DNA of 64,000 bases from Actinophytocola sp044466355. GTDB lineage: Bacteria; Actinomycetota; Actinomycetes; Mycobacteriales; Pseudonocardiaceae. The position numbers and the translations under genes are program-made. This document shows positions 59,963 through 64,000 of this stretch, one piece after another. The stretch is from assembly GCF_044466355.1 (NCBI RefSeq), contig NZ_JBITMQ010000011.1, positions 124,001 to 188,000 of the forward strand, read 5' to 3'. Under the pieces are notes generated by a model, which was not told where the DNA came from, ran no database searches, and worked only from the letters and a program-made list of their open reading frames with translations. How positions within the stretch are numbered: the stretch's first letter is position 1; each line of letters opens with the position of its first letter.

Positions 59963-61075
59963 TCATGGCGCCGGCTTCAGCTTGCCGCCGATCTTCTGCC
60001 GTTCCATCTCGTCGAGGGCCTTCCTGACCTCCTGCTGGAACTGCTGCTCGGTGATGTTGGGCCCGTACTTGTCGTAGATGTCCATGCCCACCTTGACGGT
60101 GTAGACGTCGCCCGGGTCGGTCTTGCCCGCGATGATCGGCACCTGAGCGCCCTCGTCGAGATCCGACCGGTCGAACCCGGCCGCGCGGCCGACGTAGCCG
60201 TAGTGGATGTTGGACCAGATGTCGTAGTAGACCTGACGCTTTCCGTTGGGGTCCTTGAAGTAGTAGTCGTTCTGCCCGTCGAGCCCGAGGCGCTTCTCGA
60301 GGATCGGCTTGTGGTCCCATGCCATGTTCGGTGCGACCTTGGCGCCCCACAGCGCCATGGCGTGCGCGCGGTCCACCGCGCTCCCGCTCGCGAGCAGCTC
60401 ACGGATCTTCGCGACCGTCGCGGAGTCCTTGTTGCGCATCATCTCGTCGAAGATGAAGCTCTGCGCCCCGGTGAAGTTCCCCTGGCTGTGCGCCAGCCAC
60501 GCCTGCCCGAGGTTGGTGTGGGTCGGCGCCGAGAAGTTGTGCGGCTGCCCACCGAGGTTGGTCCCCAGCGCCTCGGCCGCCGTCCGGTCCGCCTCGCTGG
60601 CGTTGACCAGCGCCCGGTCGACGCGGAGCTGCAGCTCCTTGATCTTCTTCTCCAGGTCCTCGTCGCCGGGCACCTTGTCGCCGATCGGGGTGTTGGACAG
60701 GAAGTCGGTCCACGACGCGGCGACGACCGTCCCGTCGTCCTTGACCTTGCAGTCGGCGGCCGGGGCGTCGGTGTCCGCGATCCGGTGCAGCTCCGCCTTC
60801 TGCGCGGAGAAGCGGAGGAGGGTCTCGTTGAGGATGTCGCGGATCCCGGTCGCTTGCCTGATCGCGTCGTCGAGTTCCTTCCCGGTCTCGGCGACGAAGC
60901 CCATCGAGAGCGTGGCGGCGTCGCCGGACCAGCTCGACGACGTGAGCGGCGCCGCGACGCGGTCGGCGAACTCCCCCTTCGCCCGGGCGAGCTTCCCGAT
61001 CATCTCGGTCCACTCCGCCACGTTGGCCGTCATCTTGTCGGTCGGCGCGTGGTAGAGGCTGTCGTAGCTCAACAC
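59963..61075 (-). CDS. Polymorphic toxin, type 44 (Tox44) C-terminal domain
   Basis: 370 residues. N-terminal helical region with a SSWSGDAATLSMGF turn (WXG-like) and coiled segments to about residue 170. The C-terminal ~180 residues match the polymorphic toxin type 44 family: KVAPNMAWDHKPILEKR, YYDIWSNIHYGYVGRAAGF and KTDPGDVYTVKVGMDIY. The toxin's biochemical activity is not established in my knowledge. No obvious immunity gene sits directly beside it. Starts 10 bases after the EspC-like gene stop. Confidence 0.78.
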   Translation of the reverse strand: MLSYDSLYHAPTDKMTANVAEWTEMIGKLARAKGEFADRVAAPLTSSSWSGDAATLSMGFVAETGKELDDAIRQATGIRDILNETLLRFSAQKAELHRIADTDAPAADCKVKDDGTVVAASWTDFLSNTPIGDKVPGDEDLEKKIKELQLRVDRALVNASEADRTAAEALGTNLGGQPHNFSAPTHTNLGQAWLAHSQGNFTGAQSFIFDEMMRNKDSATVAKIRELLASGSAVDRAHAMALWGAKVAPNMAWDHKPILEKRLGLDGQNDYYFKDPNGKRQVYYDIWSNIHYGYVGRAAGFDRSDLDEGAQVPIIAGKTDPGDVYTVKVGMDIYDKYGPNITEQQFQQEVRKALDEMERQKIGGKLKPAP

Positions 61076-61085
61076 GACACGCTCC

Positions 61086-61403
61086 TCACTCGAAGTGGTT
61101 GCCTATTTCCCGCATGACCGTCTCGGTCCGCTTCTCCTGCGCCCGGTAGTCGTGGGCGTTGGCGTTGAGGTTCTGCTCGATGGTGTTGACCGCGCGGATG
61201 AGCGTGCTCATCTGCTGGTACCACAGGTCGGCCGCGGTCTTGAGCGCCTTGCCGAGCTGGAACTGTTCCTGGGACAGCGCGGCGGCGGTGGCGTTGTTGG
61301 TGTCGTCGACGATGCGCCCGTCCTTGTTGACCATGTCGAACACCTGAGCCGCGGCGTCAGCGGCCTTCGTCAACGTCGCGGGCGCGACGGTGTAACCGGT
61401 CAT
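61086..61403 (-). CDS. EspC/WXG100-like type VII secretion target
   Basis: 105 residues, all helical, no signal peptide. Opening MTGYTVAPATLTKAADAAAQ is like the EspC/DUF2580 group; LWYQQMSTLIRAVNTIEQNL forms the second helix. First gene of the minus-strand cassette 61403-58351, so it probably travels with the two effectors downstream. Confidence 0.7.
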   Translation of the reverse strand: MTGYTVAPATLTKAADAAAQVFDMVNKDGRIVDDTNNATAAALSQEQFQLGKALKTAADLWYQQMSTLIRAVNTIEQNLNANAHDYRAQEKRTETVMREIGNHFE

Positions 61404-61492
61404 TGCGGTCCCCCAACCCGAGCACGGCTTTCACATGTTCAGGACGCTATGGCTTTCTCGCGAGCGCGGTGACGGTCGTTCGACCCACTTGT

Positions 61493-61520
61493 GAAAGAAC
61501 TCTTTCGAAAGTAACCTTTC
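61493..61520. promoter_or_regulatory. Tandem operator for the ArsR/MFS pair
   Basis: Two adjoining copies of GAAAG-N4-CTTTC (61493-61506 and 61507-61520) meet in a CTTTCGAAAG palindrome (61502-61511). The array ends 4 bases before the ATG at 61525, in the divergent gap with the effector cassette (61404-61524). Confidence 0.7.
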
Positions 61521-61524
61521 AGGT

Positions 61525-62085
61525 ATGGCACAACGGCACCGCGTCACCGACGTCGAGCTGATGACCGCCCTCGCGCACCCCCTGCGTGGCGAGCTGCTCC
61601 GCCACCTCCTGGCCCACGGCCCGCGCACCGCGAGCGAGTGCGCCGAGGCGGTCGGCTCCACCGCGTCGAACTGCTCGTGGCACCTGCGTCAGCTCGCCAA
61701 GTTCGGCCTGGTCGAGCCGGTCGACGGACCCGACGGGCGGCAGCGGCCGTGGCGCGCCACCGTCGTCGGTCTCGAGCTGGGGGAACTGGCCGACGACGAC
61801 ACCATGCGCACCGCCCAGCTCGCCGTCCTCGGCAGCGCGCTACGGCAGGACCAGCAGCTCACGCAGCGCTTCCTCGACCACGCCGACGAGGTCCCGCCGG
61901 AGTGGCGGCACGCGGGCGCGCTCGACAGCTACGCGCTCACGGTGACGCCCGGCGAGCTGACCGAGCTGGCCGCGAAGGTCGACGCGCTGCTCCGGCCGTA
62001 CGTCACCACGATCCGCGAGGGCGCGCCGCCCGAGGCCCGCACCGTGCACGCGGCCTTCCGCGCCTTCCTGTGGCTGACCAGGTGA
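61525..62085 (+). CDS. ArsR-type winged-helix regulator
   Basis: 186 residues with LMTALAHPLRGELLRHLLAHG and recognition region STASNCSWHLRQLAKFGLV. A ~90-residue C-terminal helical extension follows. Stop overlaps the MFS start by 4 bases, so the pair is one operon. Probably binds the tandem GAAAG/CTTTC operator at its own start; effector unknown. Confidence 0.88.
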   Translation: MAQRHRVTDVELMTALAHPLRGELLRHLLAHGPRTASECAEAVGSTASNCSWHLRQLAKFGLVEPVDGPDGRQRPWRATVVGLELGELADDDTMRTAQLAVLGSALRQDQQLTQRFLDHADEVPPEWRHAGALDSYALTVTPGELTELAAKVDALLRPYVTTIREGAPPEARTVHAAFRAFLWLTR

Positions 62086-63290
62086 AACGCCTCCTGGTCG
62101 CTTCTCTCTGCTCCGAGACCGCGGAGTGGATGCTCCAGATCGCGTTGCCCGTGCTCGTCTTCCAGGCCACCGGCTCGGCCGCGTCGACCGCGCTCATGAT
62201 GATCCTCGGGCTGGCGCCGATGGTGCTGCTCAGTCCGGTCACGGGGCTGGCGGCGGACCGCGTGCACCGGCCGCGCCTGCTGCTGGTCGTCTGCCTCGGA
62301 CAGGCCGTCGTCGCCGCGCCGCTGCTCGCCGACGACGCGATGTGCTGGGTCGTCATGGCGTCGCAGACCAGCCTCGCCGCGTTCTTCGAGCCCGCACGCA
62401 ACGCGCTCGTCGCCGACCTCGTGCCCGTCGAGCGGCGCACCGCCGCCAACGGCCTGCTCGCCGCGGCCGCCAACATCGCGCGGCTCGTCGGCGCCTGGCT
62501 CGGCGGCACGCTCCTCACGGTCGGCGGGATTCCGCTGGTCTACGCCGTGTACGCGGCGATCCTCGTGGTCGGTGCGGCCGCGATGTGCGGGCGGTTCCCG
62601 GTCACCCGACCTGTCAAGGCCGTCACGCCGCCGCCGCTGCGGGTCGACCGGCGCCTCCTGCCGATCGGGATCGCGCTCACGCTCATGTGCGTGGCGCAGG
62701 GGATCTTCCTCGTGCGCTTCGTGCCGTTCGTACTGGAAACCCTCGACGCGGGTGCCGGCGGCGTCGGCCTGCTGCGGGGCGTGCAGGCGATCGGCGGGCT
62801 CGCCGCCGGGTTCGCCGTCGCGACGGTCGCGAGGCGGGTCGCGCCGACCGGCCTGTTCGCGTGGGGCGCGGTCGCGTTCGGGCTGGTGTCGGCGTGTATC
62901 TGGCACGGGCCCGCGCTGACCACGGCCATCGGCGTCTACGTCGGGATGTTCGTCGCCGTGGGTGCGCCCGGGGTGGTCGCGAACTCGGGGCTCGCCGCCG
63001 TGCTGCAGTCGGCGGTCCCGCCCGCGGCGACCGGCAGGCTGCTCGCCGCCGCGTTCGCGCTCATGACGCTCGGGACCACCGCCGGGATGCTCGTCGCGGG
63101 GGCCGTCGAGTCGCCGGTTCTCCTTGACGTACAGGCGTTTCTGCACGTCGCCGCCGGTGGGCTGCTACTCGCGCACCAGCATCGTCACCGCGTCCGCGAT
63201 GCTCGTCGGGCCGGGTTCGCCGGTGGCGAGGCGGCGCAGCTGCAGGCCGGTGAGGAGCGCCACGACCGGGCCGGCGAGCCGGTCCGGTGA
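62082..63290 (+). CDS. MFS transporter paired with ArsR regulator
   Basis: 402 residues, GTG start overlapping the ArsR stop. About twelve helices; loop 2-3 motif GLAADRVHRPRLLL and central FEPARNALVADLVP mark the MFS_3 efflux group. The last ~40 residues (AHQHRHRVRDARRAGFAGG onward) are hydrophilic and are encoded antisense to the TetR gene, a 126-base convergent overlap. Probable drug or metabolite exporter. Confidence 0.85.
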   Translation: MKRLLVASLCSETAEWMLQIALPVLVFQATGSAASTALMMILGLAPMVLLSPVTGLAADRVHRPRLLLVVCLGQAVVAAPLLADDAMCWVVMASQTSLAAFFEPARNALVADLVPVERRTAANGLLAAAANIARLVGAWLGGTLLTVGGIPLVYAVYAAILVVGAAAMCGRFPVTRPVKAVTPPPLRVDRRLLPIGIALTLMCVAQGIFLVRFVPFVLETLDAGAGGVGLLRGVQAIGGLAAGFAVATVARRVAPTGLFAWGAVAFGLVSACIWHGPALTTAIGVYVGMFVAVGAPGVVANSGLAAVLQSAVPPAATGRLLAAAFALMTLGTTAGMLVAGAVESPVLLDVQAFLHVAAGGLLLAHQHRHRVRDARRAGFAGGEAAQLQAGEERHDRAGEPVR

Positions 63291-63704
63291 CGGGACGCCC
63301 AGCCTGGTCAGCACCGTGATGGCGATACGGTCGTATGCCTCGAAGCAGGCTGCGGCCGCGTCCCGCAGCGACGGGTCCCGTCCCGCCTGGATGTACAGCT
63401 CCAGCGGCGCGATCTGCTCGTGCCCGAACCGGGTGTCCACCGCGACGCGCTCGACCAGCGCCGCCGCCTCGGCCAGCGACGTGCCGGGGTGGGCGTCCGC
63501 GAGCGCCGCGAGCCGGGCGGCCTCCTCGGCCACGAACAACAACATGGCCTCCCGCAGCAGCTCCCGCTGCGACTCGAAGTGGTAGGTGAGCGTGCCCAGC
63601 GACGTCTCCGCCTCCCGCGCCACCCGCCGGTTCGTCACGCCCGAGACGCCGTCGGTGCCGATCACCCGCAGCACCGCGTGCAGGATCCGTTCCCTGGCGG
63701 TCAC
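63165..63704 (-). CDS. TetR family transcriptional regulator
   Basis: 179 residues from GTG 63704, which overlaps the stop of the upstream amidase gene (GTGA); the open frame to 63872 is a shadow of that amidase. N-terminal HTH: ARERILHAVLRVIGTDGVSG and VAREAETSLGTLTYHFESQ. C-terminal ligand domain RLGVPSPDRLAGPVVALLTG. Likely co-transcribed with the amidase. Confidence 0.88.
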   Translation of the reverse strand: MTARERILHAVLRVIGTDGVSGVTNRRVAREAETSLGTLTYHFESQRELLREAMLLFVAEEAARLAALADAHPGTSLAEAAALVERVAVDTRFGHEQIAPLELYIQAGRDPSLRDAAAACFEAYDRIAITVLTRLGVPSPDRLAGPVVALLTGLQLRRLATGEPGPTSIADAVTMLVRE

Positions 63705-64000
63705 GGCCTGCGCTCGTCCCAGCGCAGCACCGACTCGAGCTGCGCGGCCAGCGAGATCAGCAGCTCCTCGCCACCGGCGGGCGCGAGCAGCTGGGCGCCG
63801 ACCGGAAGACCGTCGCCGGTGAGCCCGGCGGGGACGTTCAGCCCCGGCCAGCCGAGCGCGTTCCACGGCCACGCGTACGGGCAGGCCGCCATCACCGTCT
63901 GGTCGGTCCGCCAGCCGGAGAGCCCGTCGATCGCGCCCACGGGCAGCGGCGGGGTCGCGGTCGTGGGCGCCAGCACCACGTCGACCCGCTCGAACAACCT
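63701..64000 (-). CDS. Amidase signature family enzyme, C-terminal part
   Basis: The frame is open to the window edge, so only about 99 C-terminal residues are seen. The block VDVVLAPTTATPPLPVG followed by NALGWPGLNVPAGLTGDGLPVGAQL is diagnostic of amidase-signature enzymes (GatA/AmiC group). The Ser-Ser-Lys catalytic part lies outside. The stop overlaps the TetR start. Confidence 0.85.
   Translation of the reverse strand, partial: RLFERVDVVLAPTTATPPLPVGAIDGLSGWRTDQTVMAACPYAWPWNALGWPGLNVPAGLTGDGLPVGAQLLAPAGGEELLISLAAQLESVLRWDERRP

Noticed and set aside
58556..61117. An 853-codon plus-strand open frame
   Set aside because: Antisense shadow of the amidase and Tox44 genes; no motifs, biased composition.

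Overview
The window is about 64 kb of very GC-rich DNA with dense genes, many GTG starts, 4-bp stop/start overlaps and strong GC bias at third codon positions. It carries a complete nuoA-N operon, a KorAB-type oxoacid:ferredoxin oxidoreductase, F420/PPOX-type flavoproteins, an LAXTG sortase substrate, type VII-secretion-like small proteins and an AfsR/BTAD regulator. This points to a filamentous actinomycete, most likely of the Pseudonocardiaceae (Lentzea, Saccharothrix or Actinosynnema type). The family-level call is my inference from protein resemblance; no search was run. I see no insertion sequence, CRISPR array or rRNA.

Layout. 1-6559: the tail of a dppABCDF-type peptide importer followed by a secreted subtilisin. 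6620-9937 (minus): an LAXTG surface protein and an S10-like peptidase. 9961-15294: family 5 uracil-DNA glycosylase, a small HAD-like protein, and a DUF4129 / membrane / MoxR / DUF58 / membrane cassette. 15374-16917: a type II NADH dehydrogenase and an odd class I tRNA with anticodon UAA. 17125-19055: an ArsR-SRPBCC-PPOX-DUF899 operon behind a 30-bp palindromic operator. 19097-25430: hydrolase, PPOX protein, DivIVA-like coiled coil, an AcrA1-like double SDR, a deacetylase and a Bax-inhibitor protein. 25434-27687: divergent ArsR regulator and MFS exporter.

28151-44321 is the respiratory core: nuoA to nuoN in canonical order, preceded by two Rex-like operators and an IdeR/DtxR-like palindrome. 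Three tiny ORFs bridge the nuoB/C, C/D and D/E gaps. It is followed by a VOC protein, a long-chain polyprenyl diphosphate synthase (probably for menaquinone) and two acidic proteins sharing a C-terminal domain. korAB follows on the minus strand. NADH oxidation by two routes, quinone tail synthesis and ferredoxin-linked 2-oxoacid oxidation therefore lie close together.

51596-64000 is accessory: a degenerate crotonase, a divergent Lrp/ddaH pair, a chloramphenicol-phosphotransferase homologue, a RibD-type reductase, and a frameshifted AfsR-like regulator. Upstream of the regulator in the same minus-strand run lies a type VII-type effector cassette with a Tox44 toxin and an amidase. The window ends with an ArsR/MFS pair, a TetR regulator and a partial amidase. 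The best leads are the effector cassette, the tRNA with its TTA codons, the nuo control region with bridging mini-ORFs, and the nested hairpin after ddaH.
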